Origin: Iris pallida
Taxonomy: Eukaryota; Streptophyta; Magnoliopsida; Asparagales; Iridaceae
Assembly (NCBI GenBank): GCA_029216955.1
Contig: JANAVB010042263.1
Location: forward strand, 1-64,000
Direction: 5' to 3'
Length of the DNA: 64,000 nucleotides
Positions 22,801 through 30,198 of the stretch are shown in pieces (within the stretch, counting starts at the first letter, position 1; each line of letters begins with the position of its first letter). The position numbers were made by a program, and so were the translations under genes. Below the pieces are notes generated by a model. The model was not told where the DNA came from. It saw only the letters and a program-made list of their open reading frames with translations, and searched no databases.

Positions 22801-25577
22801 TTTATGGTCCAGTTCATGGTGTGAGATGGGTCAGGCGGCCCAGTTTCCGGGCCCGGCCCGGTCAAACCCGGTCTGGGCCGGCCCAAGCCCTGTCAACGAC
22901 CCGGACCAGCTCGGCCCGAGCACTCCGCGGATCTGGGCTGGGTTCGGCTTTTCGAACCGGTAGCCCGGCCCAATTTGGCCACGGGTTTCGGCCGGTTAAA
23001 CCCGTAAACCCGGTCAGGTCGGTCCGGGCCGGACCGGCCCAGTTTTTTACCGTTTGTAGCCTAAAAACACCGAAATACCCTCATTTTGAGGATTGTTTTG
23101 ACCATTTAAGGGAATTTTGTTGAAAATGACCAAAAATGGCCTTATAACAACTATATTTTAGGGTATTATGGGTATTTTTGCACCCAAAAATTCCTATAAA
23201 TAGGCTATAAAATTTCAAAATTAATCACACCAAAATTTATTTCCTCTTACAATATTTACAAGCAATCTAGTATGAAGAGGCTATTTAATATCATGGATAA
23301 TGATCAACTACCACAGCAACTACAAGATCTGCAACCGCAACCCGCACCGCAACCGCAACCCGCATGGAATCAAATTCGAACATTTGGCATCATTTCAACA
23401 GAGTTTGCAATAAGCGCAAAAGTGGCGGTACATGAAGAAGATACTCCACTAAAGTTCTTGTTGAATTTTTGCATTGTAGAAAATGAATCAAATGGGGCCA
23501 TAGCTATGGTACAAAAAAGCTACACAGACATCTGAAAATTTGTATGGATATCCAGTAATCATGTATGAGTCATTAATTGCAACTTATGTACTAGTAGTAT
23601 TAGTATGAGTCATTAATAAACAATAAAATCTTGTATTAGTCATTAATTGCGTGTTATTAACTTTCAAATTATGCAAATAAACTTGAACTTTAAATTTTGT
23701 GTGTTACAATTTTGCAAATTTTCAATTTTATAACATATTTTTCAACTTTATAACATTTATAAATTTTTTTTCTTTTTTTCCTGATTATTTTAAAAGTTGG
23801 CCGGTCCGGCCCAACCCTGAACCGGCCCGCCCAAGACCGAGCCACGGGTCCGGGATAGGTTCAAAATTTTAAACTCCGGATTGGCCCGGCCCGCTCCTCC
23901 ATCTGGGCTAAGCCCAGCCTGGCCCAGGCCCGGTCAACACTGGGCCCGGGCCGGCCCAGCCCAGCCCACCTCACACCATGAGGTCAAGTGCTTACTCCAA
24001 ACTAAAGTAAAAAAAAATAAATATTATTAGAGGAAAAAAATATTAAATAGTAAAGTAACTATTAGGATTCCAACACTTGAGTGTTCATATCCTAAAGTGA
24101 CTAGGGCTATAACTTTAAAATGCAAGATATAAATATTAAATTTAATTTAAGTAATTTCAAAAATAATTATTATGTCGGCTTCTGTGAACCGAACGATTTG
24201 ACCGGTTCTCGATGAGTCGAGTTTGAGTTACCAGGTCAATTGTTTAACTCGTTTTTTTAAACATTAGGTTATACAACTCCAAGATCCGCTTTTTTCCCAA
24301 AAATATTGGTCGTCTGTTTGAATCATTTTCTCCCATCAGCTCTCTTAAGGGTCATTTGCCTCGACCCAGGTTCTTTTAGGCCAACCCTTGGTTATGGCAG
24401 CTCACAGATATCTTATTCTTCCTCCATATCGGTGTATCTATTGGTCTATTTTACACTTACACGAATCAACTTCCCATGAACATACTCATCTTTTATCCTC
24501 AAGGTATCACCACTCATCCACCTCCAATCTCCCACGAGTACACTAAGGTTAAGATGATATAAGTATAAATTACCAACTAAACCAAGAAAACTTTGTCCCA
24601 AGCATTTCTTCCATTCTGCACTGCACCATTAGGGTTCATCTCCCATCTTTTCCATAACTTATTCGTGTTCATTTAGGGTATGCTTGGCAATTGTAGGGGT
24701 AGCGGTTATGGGGTGTTTTTAGAGTACCGGTTATGCGCGGTTATGAGGGGTCCGGTTTTGGGTGGTTTTAAGTAGCGGCTTTTAAACCAGTCCAATCCAT
24801 GCTTGGTAATTCACTAACGAGCGGTTCTGAAATTTTTTTACATGAATAGATTAAATAGGGAAGGGTATCAGTAGTTATAATTATATATATATTTTTGAGG
24901 ATATAAATGGAATAAAAAAATAGAGCCGCTCAAAACCCACCGATTTGGGGTGTTTATAAAGCCACCCAAAAATACATTACACCGGTTTTGGGAGGTTTTT
25001 GAGCCGACCAAAACCAGTGTCTCAAAAAAATTAACAAGCAGAGGTTTTCATAAACGGTCGGTTCAAAAACACCCCAAAACCGGTGAAAACACCGTTACCA
25101 AGCAGACCCTTAGGTTTGACTAATACCACGTATTCCCCAGCCGTTCTTAATACACCAACAAAGCCTTTTGACCCAAACATTCTTAATACCATCTTACAAT
25201 ATCATATTCACGAATTAATCCAATAAAAACATGAGAATGGCATAATTCCGACTTGGTGAGCTCATTTTTAGCAGAATCAAACCTAAACCAATAAAAAAAA
25301 GTACTCCACATAATTCACAATTGTCGGTAGCAGCATATAAAACGTATGTTGCACGGACACACGGGATGGAGTGCCCGTGTCGCGCCCAGCACGGCTCTAC
25401 GCGGACAAGGACACGGACACGCGACGGCTAGTTCGAGCAAAGAGGAAAGGATCGGGAAAAGATTATACCTTTCCTGACGAGCTTGAAGATTTTCTTGGAG
25501 AGCTTCTTGTTGGCGAGGGGCTTGGCGATGCGGAATCCCAGGCTCGTGTTGATCTCGCTCTCACTATCGCTCGCCAT
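1715..25577 (-). CDS. NHP2: NHP2, H/ACA snoRNP core protein (four exons)
   Basis: L7Ae/L30e-family protein of the H/ACA ribonucleoprotein, which acts in the nucleolus with dyskerin/CBF5, NOP10 and GAR1 in pseudouridylation of rRNA and snRNA. Exons are 25577-25469, 21413-21344, 9712-9607 and 1876-1715. Joined, they give 447 nt, that is 148 residues plus stop, close to the usual plant length of about 150. All three introns are GT-AG (4055, 11631 and 7730 bp) and the codon phases match at every junction. The protein starts MASDSESEIN and has the RNA-binding helix CLKRGVKDVVKSIRRG (about residues 42-57), the core strand LCVIAGNISPIDVITHVPI (about 61-79) and the family signature ATKRPTCCVLVM (about 101-112). 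No residue expected in the family looks lost. The introns are almost entirely transposons. The symbol rests on recognising the family from memory, not on a search. Confidence 0.93.
2092..4504 (+). repeat. LTR-A 5' LTR
   Basis: 2413-bp LTR beginning TGTAGTGTCCCG and ending GGGACATGACA. It is closely similar along its length to 6989-9450. AATAAAAG lies at about 4296. The open frames inside it (for example 2355-2723) recur in the other LTR and look like no known protein. Confidence 0.92.
4505..6988 (+). other. LTR-A interior, non-coding
   Basis: The primer site TGGTATCAGAG is at 4508-4518. The remaining 2.4 kb has stops in all frames and no recognisable retroviral domain. At about 5755-5870 a stretch with GAGCGCAACTCTAGCCTCG and GACGATCGTTCC resembles the last 100 bp of the LTR, suggesting an internal LTR-end relic. 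The right end (about 6956-6988) has the chromovirus-type CGAGGACGAAACTTTTTCT. Confidence 0.7.
6989..9450 (+). repeat. LTR-A 3' LTR
   Basis: 2462-bp copy of the left LTR. The extra length is mostly a tandem duplication of about 39 bp near 7866-7936 (AATGCTCGCGACTGGGTCGT repeated). Scattered substitutions separate the two LTRs, so the insertion is not very recent. Confidence 0.92.
9607..9712 (-). CDS. NHP2: NHP2 exon 3
   Basis: 106-bp exon coding GLCVIAGNISPIDVITHVPI and the following LCEEADIPYIYVSSKE. The acceptor is GTGTGCAG at 9720-9713 and the donor is GAG|GTATGA at 9606. The retrotransposon ends only 156 bp downstream of the donor. Confidence 0.93.
10184..10415. repeat. Tandem duplication, period about 113 bp
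   Basis: Two adjacent copies of a segment containing CATAACTGCCCA, AACAATTTTAATAAGTAAAC and GAGGGTATTTT. The copies are clearly diverged at scattered sites. Confidence 0.85.
10431..10939. repeat. Duplication, offset about 275 bp
   Basis: 10431-10664 recurs at 10706-10939, from GTATAGGCCAATCTCAA through GAGTCTTGTGACC, with few differences. About 40 bp of unrelated sequence separates the copies. Confidence 0.88.
11363..12008. repeat. Tandem duplication, period about 325 bp
   Basis: From TATCTGTAGTAGCTAAAATG to GAAGCATCATGA the segment is present twice head to tail. The second copy has small deletions and substitutions. Confidence 0.88.
12168..13292. mobile_element. Inverted-repeat DNA element B (non-autonomous)
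   Basis: The left end AGGGGTGAGCGTTCGGTTT and the right end ACCGAATAATGCTCACCCCT are inverted repeats. The flanks TTAGGAGT and TTAGGAAT give a 7-8 bp target duplication with one mismatch, compatible with a hAT-type origin. The subterminal DNA is rich in CGGTTT/AAACCG and CCGATATAT repeats. The left 370 bp is homologous, in reverse, to the right part of element C at 18850-19396. Confidence 0.7.
12824..12953 (-). pseudogene. Short acidic reading frame inside element B
   Basis: Minus-strand frame of about 40 codons rich in D and E (starts around HDDEYMEDEEDEDE, ends EANEDY and a stop at 12826-12824). It looks like the acidic C-terminal tail of a larger protein, either captured or left from an autonomous relative. 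I cannot assign it. Confidence 0.35.
13378..13500 (+). repeat. MULE-1 left terminal inverted repeat
   Basis: Starts GGTTTTTTTAGGGGCAC and continues with several GGCAGCCC or GGACAGCCC repeats spaced by TTTTACTAGGG. It pairs with 18660-18790. The following CT-rich leader of the PMD gene also resembles the right-hand subterminal DNA. Confidence 0.8.
13653..16325 (+). CDS. Plant mobile domain (PMD / MAIN-like) protein of MULE-1
   Basis: Six exons: 13653-13684, 14154-14511, 14606-15307, 15391-15558, 15628-16074 and 16149-16325. All introns are GT-AG with consistent phase, giving 1884 nt and 627 residues with no stop or frameshift. Residues 1-110 are a basic and acidic low-complexity leader (contains SPSSDDDDVPLSQLL). 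About 140-520 is the PMD: RMLRAVSHGKKTVSWPF, WHPETNTFHLPCGE, LDDVYQILELPVTGR and AWIYEHFPMLRRGDQ are typical. In Arabidopsis the host PMD proteins MAIN and MAIL1 act in transposon silencing and genome stability; transposon-borne copies have unknown roles. Intron 1 contains palindrome array A. The intact frame suggests recent function or recent insertion. The domain call is from recognised motifs. Confidence 0.85.
13901..14032. repeat. Palindrome array A: four 24-bp units at 36-bp period
   Basis: Four units of GGACTGCC-N8-GGCAGTCC separated by exactly 12 bp. Cores are AAGGTTGT, ACAGTCCT, AGGCCTTT and ACAACCTT. Cores 1 and 4 are reverse complements and the spacers mirror each other, so 13899-14034 is one large inverted repeat centred at 13966/13967 with about three mismatched pairs. 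It lies in intron 1 of the PMD gene, so a transcript would fold into a stem of about 66 bp. Confidence 0.95.
16385..16745. repeat. GATATGTG minisatellite downstream of the PMD gene
   Basis: Imperfect tandem repeats built from GGATATGTGATATGTGTTGG and CACTATTTGTGTGGATTTG, beginning about 60 bp after the PMD stop codon. Long open frames read from it on both strands are products of the repeat period, not genes. Confidence 0.9.
16757..17382. repeat. Palindrome array B: twelve GGACTGCC-N8-GGCAGTCC units
   Basis: Twelve full 24-bp units and one partial. Spacers are of two kinds: 12 bp (TACACAAGTGTA or TTCACAAGTGTA) and a longer one holding a second palindrome, CTGTGATCAAATCACAG. Cores are mostly ACACACAG or CTGTGTGT types and are often reverse complements of their neighbour, so the array folds in many registers. 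It lies between the two convergent genes of MULE-1. Confidence 0.93.
17650..18392 (-). pseudogene. Relic of the second MULE gene (possible transposase/OTU remnant)
   Basis: Exon 1 is 18392-18309 (starts MDQPGPSNAGYYPPNTSEE, 28 codons, donor ATG|GTAACT). Exon 2 is 17865-17650 (acceptor CTTGTAG, 71 codons plus stop). The phases agree and would give 99 residues. Exon 2 contains GDHFVILKMIGHSPIPPPST and a WTTPFDHQIDHCKKLL stretch, resembling the C-terminal NHFV...L...P.PP...W segment found in plant MULE transposase/OTU-type proteins. The intron holds array C and a direct repeat of about 46 bp (at about 17859 and 18039). I infer a gene whose middle was deleted, leaving both ends. The family match is from memory and weak. 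Confidence 0.45.
18126..18257. repeat. Palindrome array C: four 24-bp units at 36-bp period
   Basis: Same geometry as array A: 4 x 24 bp with 12-bp spacers, 132 bp in all. Unit 1 has GGACTGCA on its left arm. The outer units and spacers are again near reverse complements. Its end is 533 bp from the right terminus, while array A starts 523 bp from the left terminus. It lies in the intron of the minus-strand relic gene. Confidence 0.94.
18660..18790 (-). repeat. MULE-1 right terminal inverted repeat
   Basis: Reverse of the left end: GGGCTGCCCCCCTAGT and GGTTGTCCCCTAGTAG, then GTGCCCCTAAAAATAACC at the terminus. The AT spacers have diverged from the left TIR while the GGCAGCCC-type boxes are kept. 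Confidence 0.8.
18850..19396. mobile_element. Inverted-repeat DNA element C, relative of element B
   Basis: The right end CCGAACGTTCACCCCT matches, reversed, the left end of element B. The left end GAGCATTATTCAGTTTT is a worn form of the partner end. The interior (19005-19260) aligns in reverse to 12310-12540 at roughly three bases in four. It starts about 50 bp beyond the MULE-1 target duplication. Confidence 0.6.
19397..21343. other. NHP2 intron 2, 5' part, no gene
   Basis: AT-rich intron DNA. Apart from a 24-base C run I see no repeat family or reading frame I can support. Confidence 0.5.
20014..20037. repeat. Poly(C) run of 24
   Basis: Uninterrupted C homopolymer followed by a T-rich tract. 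The length is likely to be uncertain in the assembly. Confidence 0.8.
21344..21413 (-). CDS. NHP2: NHP2 exon 2
   Basis: 70-bp exon coding AAESKC through GHK plus two bases. It carries the conserved basic RNA-binding helix. The acceptor is TTTGTAG at 21420-21414 and the donor is GG|GTCAGT at 21343. Confidence 0.92.
21414..22813. other. NHP2 intron 1, 3' part
   Basis: No gene. A 31-bp stretch at about 21439-21474 is repeated at once (ATCAAAATACTGTTAAACCA). 22315-22475 is a worn transposon end rich in GGACCGGTT and GAACCGG that begins GTGTTTTAAAAAATGGTTTG. A facing piece at about 24185-24270 ends GTTTTTTTAAACATTA, so the two may be the ends of one old element into which hAT-1 inserted. Confidence 0.45.
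22814..23981 (+). mobile_element. hAT-1: non-autonomous hAT element with BED-finger remnant
   Basis: Perfect 12-bp terminal inverted repeats TCATGGTGTGAG / CTCACACCATGA. The flanks GGTCCAGT and GGTCAAGT are an 8-bp duplication with one mismatch, as expected for hAT. Both subterminal regions (22830-23040 and 23795-23965) are dense in GGCCCGG/CCGGGCC boxes. The 1168-bp length is far too short for a transposase gene. Confidence 0.78.
23272..23546 (+). pseudogene. Frameshifted N-terminus of a hAT transposase (BED zinc finger)
   Basis: An ATG at 23272 opens a Q/P-rich start (contains QPQPAPQPQPAWNQ). The reading then shifts; at 23496-23543 another frame gives GHSYGTKKLHRHLKIC, the HxxxH/C second half of a BED-type finger. 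No catalytic domain follows. Confidence 0.5.
24675..25110. mobile_element. MITE, 436 bp, with AGGGTMTGCTTGGYAA ends
   Basis: The left end AGGGTATGCTTGGCAA and the right end TTACCAAGCAGACCCT are inverted repeats. The interior is rich in GGTTTTGGGTGG and ACCGGTTTTGG boxes facing each other. No clear target duplication was found. Confidence 0.65.
25469..25577 (-). CDS. NHP2: NHP2 exon 1
   Basis: 36 codons plus one base, MASDSESEIN to KLVRK. The start ATG is at 25577-25575, preceded by a purine-rich leader. The donor is AAAG|GTATAATC at 25468. The split alanine codon is completed by exon 2. Confidence 0.92.
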
Positions 25578-25740
25578 TTCTCCCTCTCTAGAAAAAAAAC
25601 TCTCTTTCTCTCTCGAGGTCTCTGGAGTGAGGAAGTTGGGGTAGGAAGAAAATTAGGGTTTTAGAGGAGAGAAAGAACTGGTTGGGCTGGGTCCAATTCT
25701 TTTTTGTATTTTTCTTTTTCTTGGGCTGGGTCCAATTCTT
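25578..25740 (-). promoter_or_regulatory. NHP2 proximal promoter: telo box and two site-II motifs
   Basis: Upstream of the NHP2 start the minus strand reads AAACCCTAA at 25661-25653, a telo box about 76 bp before the ATG. TGGGCT (site II type) lies at 25683-25688 and 25722-25727, inside a short duplicated stretch with TGGGCTGGGTCCAATTC. Telo box plus TGGGCY is the known arrangement in promoters of plant ribosomal and nucleolar protein genes, so this fits the gene call. No clear TATA box was seen. Confidence 0.65.
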
Positions 25741-26430
25741 TTTTAAAAAATTATAGAAATAGGAGCGAACATTATAGAAAACGAACTCAATAAATGATTC
25801 AGTTCGGTTTGGCAAACTTTTGGTTTTTTTAAAATACTAAAGCCGCATAAATAAAAAATCCATCAATTTTTTTTTTACCGTGTTTAATAACGTACATATT
25901 TCATGGAATTAATTTTCAAACATCTATCAGTTTTCATATATATTTTTTCAAAATGATGGAAAACAAAATTAGTCCAACCCATAAAAAATACAAATTTTTA
26001 TCAAACATTCAAATTAATTAGGTGGAACTTTTTTCCTTAAAAATCACATGACTTGTAATAAAAGGAACATAATTACGGTCAGGTTGAGGAAAAATATAAT
26101 ATCTTCAGGTGCCTTCTGAAGCCAGCACACAAGACTGTCACAAGAGGCAACGATACAAACATATGGACTACTATATGTATATGTTAGACTCCTATCGAGT
26201 AAATTGAACAAAGAACATCTACAATTTACTTACAACCTTATAATGAATGTATTTGTAGTTTGGTCAAATACTATTTTCCAAATTCCTTCCTCTACTGTAA
26301 AGCAAAGCCTCACAGACAGTCAAAGATTCAAACAGAGATGAGTTCATTTTCATTGCTTAATCCTCCATGCCTGTGAAAGTAGTCATAAAATTATCATTGT
26401 TGTCTCTAGTAACAATATATTATAGAAACT
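25741..26430. other. Intergenic DNA, upstream of NHP2
   Basis: AT-rich, no reading frame, repeat or RNA gene that I can support. Confidence 0.5.
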
Positions 26431-26439
26431 AGCCATGTT

Positions 26440-26838
26440 CTCTGTAATACTAACAAAAATCATATCCTCCTTAAAACTTTAATCCATTTACATATTCTCT
26501 TTAAAACTTCAATCCATATTCGTCTAGGCATATCTCTGATTCTAATAGCTCTTTAAGTAATATATTATCCCTCTTATTTACTGGAGTAGCTATTGGTCTA
26601 CGTTGCACATGTCAAAACCACCTAAGATGATTTTTTTTATCATCTTGTGCCAATTGAGGACAAAATGAGAGAAAATCGACTTATGTGATTTAACGTATAA
26701 TGCAGACCAATAGATGCTCCACTACGGAAGAGTGATAATATAGTAGTTAAATGGAACCACTATGACTAGAGGTAGACCTAGACTAACGTGGTCTGAAGTG
26801 TTAAAGGATATGGACTTTGTTAGCGTTGCAAAGGACAT
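26440..26838. mobile_element. Two inverted LINE (RTE-type) 3' fragments
   Basis: Minus strand about 26625-26440 reads HVQRRPIATPVNKRDN, then in a shifted frame MPRRIWIEVLKRI. Plus strand about 26700-26838 reads RPIDAPLRKSDNIVVKW and LTWSEVLKDMDFVSVAKDI. These are the C-terminal motifs of plant RTE-like reverse transcriptase ORFs. The two pieces face outward and both are broken by stops. Confidence 0.6.
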
Positions 26839-27380
26839 CACTACAAAAATTTTTTTGGGTTTTCGTGACAATTAATTTGTGACAAGTGTAAAAAATTTCA
26901 CTTAAAGGGATATTTCTGTAACAAATACATTTTGATGTCACTCATAATTTGATTATGTGACAACAATTGCTTATTGTCACAGTTAAATCATTCAGTGACT
27001 ATATTTTTATTGGTCGTCACAAAATGTTTTCACTGAAATAAAATTTTAATTTTTGACTCATGTCAAAGACAAGTTTCATCTGACAAATGAAAATACATGT
27101 CACTTATGGTATATTCTGTGGCATCCTTAAAGAATTGCAACAACAAGTTCTCTGTGACAAGTGAAAATACTTGTCATTTAAGGTGTATTATATGACAAGA
27201 GAAAATTATTGTCACTTAAGATGTTTTTTGTTACTTTTTTTTCAAAGAATTGTAACAAGAAGTTCTTCGTGACAAGTAAAATACTTGTTACTTAAGCTGT
27301 ATTATGTGACAAGTAAACATCTTTGTCACTTAAAGTGTATTTTGTGACTTCGTTATAGAATTATAACAATAAGTTAGGGA
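26839..27380. mobile_element. CACTA (En/Spm) element end with subterminal repeats
   Basis: Starts CACTACAAAAATTTTTTTGG, the CACTA-type terminus, followed by about 500 bp of short inverted GTGACAAG / CTTGTCAC repeats, typical of subterminal transposase sites. The opposite end was not found. The same end recurs at 28589-28812 and 45486-45800. Confidence 0.7.
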
Positions 27381-27481
27381 TCATAATTGAGCCCGAGGCC
27401 CATGGGCGTCCGAAAAAGTCCGTCTGGCCCGATATAGCCCGTCCATTAGGGTAGCCCGGCCCGGTCTATATTAGTATAGGG

Positions 27482-28180
27482 TGTTTGCCATTGATCGTCG
27501 TAGAACAGAACAATTTTATGGGAGGACTGAACTTGACTCACAATTACAAACTCGATTGTACAGAAGAGAGCCTAGGAACAAAACCTAGGAAAAGCAATCT
27601 AAGTACAATTGTTTAGTTTTGATTCTGGGGGGTGACGGTAGAGGCTCGAAAAAGTGTTATCAACTCTGCCTTAATCCTTGGACGATCGAACGCAACCTCG
27701 GCTCAGGTGAAGAAATGCTCTCTGAAGACACGAAGGGAAGAATTTGCTTCTGAGCTTTGTGTGCTTTCATGTGCGTCTATCTGCCTCTTCTTGCAAGGGA
27801 ATAGCACCTTATTATTTATAGGAATTCATAAGGAGTGGGATGTACAGCCACGTGGCAAATTTCGGGCCACATGGTTGTAACTGTGGCTCAAGACTCGGTT
27901 TATAGTGGACAGCTGGGGATTGGTTGAGATTAATCATGATCTGTTTGTTGCAGTAAATTTGAACTGTTAAGACTTGGTCAATCTCTACCACGTGTCTCAA
28001 CTACTATTCTGTGGCGAGCCGCATGAAGGATGTATCCTGGCTGAGCCACATGAGGGACTGTCTCATAACCGAGCCGTATGAAGAATATCTCATGACCGAG
28101 CCGCATGAACGACGTCTCATAACTGAGCCGCATGAAGGACGTCTCCTAAACCGAGCCGCATGAAGAATGTCTCATGACCG
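27482..28180 (-). repeat. Truncated minus-strand Tat LTR (duplicated copy)
   Basis: Begins TGTTTGCCATTGA, the reversed LTR end of the Tat family, and runs into GAGCCGCATG repeats before the duplication breakpoint. It is the copy of the Tat-2 LTR segment at 45904-46604. Confidence 0.8.
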
Positions 28181-28812
28181 AGCCATGTTCTCTGTAATAC
28201 TAACAAAAATCATATCCTCCTTAAAACTTTAATCCATTTACATATTCTCTTTAAAACTTCAATCCATATTCGTCTAGGCATATCTCTGATTCTAATAGCT
28301 CTTTAAGTAATATATTATCCCTCTTATTTACTGGAGTAGCTATTGGTCTACGTTGCACATGTCAAAACCACCTAAGATGATTTTTTTATCATCTTGTGCC
28401 AATTGAGGACAAAATGAGAGAAAATCGACTTATATGATTTAGACGTATAATGCAGACCAATAGATGCTCCACTACGGAAGAGTGATAATATAGTAGTTAA
28501 ATGGAACCATTATGACTAGAGGTAGACCTAGACTAACGTGGTCTGAAGTGTTAAAGGATATGGACTTTGTTAGCGTTGCAAAGGACATCACTACAAAAAA
28601 AAAATTTGGGTTTTCGTGACAATTAATTTGTGACAAGTGTAAAAAATTTCACTTAAAGGGATATTTCTGTAACAAATACATTTTGATGTCACTCATTATT
28701 TGATTATGTGACAACAGTTGCTTATTGTCACAGTTAAATCATTCAGTGACTTTATTTTTATTGGTCGTCACAAAATGTTTTCACTGAAATAAAATTTTAA
28801 TTTTTGACTCAT

Positions 28813-30177
28813 TGTAGAAGCATGGAAAATATCAGAATAATGGTCCATGCGGCTCCGGATACGAAGCCCATGCGGCTCATATGGGAGCTGTCTTACACGG
28901 TTCAAAGAAAGACTCTCAGTCTCATGTGGCTCGAGAGTGTATGCGGCTCAGCAGGAATATGCGGCTCGATCGATGTCACGTGTCCCCTTGTGATCCTTCC
29001 CTACAGCTGGCCCTTTGAATAGTGGCCTCATTTAATGCTCTGACACGATTTGACGACTGTGGCGGCTCTGGCATAAAGTGTCATAATGGCTCTGCCATAA
29101 TGACAGACTCTTCGGGAAAAGAGGAAGATCTCTGACCCGATCCGTCAGAAATCCTAGGTTGCCACGTGGCAAAATCTCATGCGGCTTAAATAGAGAACAG
29201 CTCCATGCGGCTCACTGAGAAGTCACCCTATATGACTAGCAGAAATCAGCCATATGCGGCCCACTGAGAGCTCAGTCCCTGCGGCTCAATACAACGTTAG
29301 CCCATGCGGCTCGCAAAGACTATGCATATGCGGCTCATTGAGAGTTCGTTCCCTGCGGTCCGATGAAACATTGTCCTATGCGGCTCACGAAGAGTATCTC
29401 CCTGCGGTTCAAGTGTTGCCCATCCTATGCGGCTCTGGCAGGACCCACAATCAAGACACGTGGCATCGGATCAATCAAGGATTTAACCGAATCCCAACAA
29501 GTATATTTGACATCATCGTCATAATTACTAAGATCAGGACATATAATTTATTATCAAGCTAATAGGACACGTGGCGAGCAATCAGACATTGGCATAATCA
29601 ATCATGAAGATTTAAAGCAATTAGCATTAATTGCTCACAAGATACGGTGCTATCAGCATTAATGGCCTAGATTTATTGTAATCAGGATCAAGGGTTCAGA
29701 TAGATTGAAGGAGCGCCGACATTCCAAACAAATGATCATTAGCAAACCCTAATGATCACACCCCACTCCTATAAATAGCCAGCATCATTCCCTTGCAAAA
29801 ACCAAGGGGCAACAAAAGAATATAAAAAAAGAGAGACAGATATACAGAGAGAGTTCCCCTCTTTTCGATAACCACAGAGAGAGAGAAGCCAGGAGAGCAA
29901 CACGAGGAGAGCAAGAAGAGCATCCCTTCGTCCACGCCAAGCAGATCTTCTCCGAGCCAAGACTGCATACCGATCGTCCAAGGAGTAAGGCAGAGCGGTC
30001 GTCGCTTTCCCGAGCCTCTATCGTCACCCTCCAGAATCTAAAATAGACAATTGTACTTAGACTGCTGTACCTAGGTTTTCGTCCCTAGGCTTTCTTTGTA
30101 CAAGCGAGTTTGTATTGTGAGTCTAAGTTCAGTCCTTCCATAAAACTGTTCTGTACTTTTACAATCAATGGCAAACA
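28813..30177 (+). repeat. Tat-1 5' LTR
   Basis: 1365 bp. The first 630 bp carry about fifteen CATGCGGCTC-like motifs (28846 to about 29440). The TATA box TATAAATA is at 29770-29777. A CT/GA-rich leader follows. The ORF1 start codon lies in the last 10 bp. Confidence 0.93.
29770..29777 (+). promoter_or_regulatory. TATA box of Tat-1 5' LTR
   Basis: TATAAATA about 400 bp before the LTR end, repeated at the matching place in the 3' LTR (about 45072). It is the likely start region of the genomic RNA. Confidence 0.7.
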
Positions 30178-30180
30178 CGA

Positions 30181-30198
30181 TGGCGACTCTGCTGGGGA
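30181..30198 (+). other. Tat-1 primer-binding site (tRNA-Arg)
   Basis: TGGCGACTCTGCTGGGGA, 3 bp after the LTR. From known plant tRNA-Arg 3' ends it pairs with one mismatch. It is also translated as part of ORF1 (MATLLGT). Confidence 0.8.

Larger units (their letters stand above)
26431..28180. repeat. First copy of a 1.75-kb tandem duplication
   Basis: The sequence from AGCCATGTTCTCTGTAATAC onward repeats at 28181 with an offset of 1750. The second copy runs 28181-28812 and, after the Tat-1 insertion, 45486 to about 46604. The junction at 28180/28181 joins GACCGAGCC of an LTR repeat to AGCCATG, so short AGCC homology may have served the exchange. Confidence 0.9.

Noticed and set aside
22746..23123. 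125-codon frame, GC-rich
   Set aside because: Lies in the GGCCCGG subterminal repeats of hAT-1.
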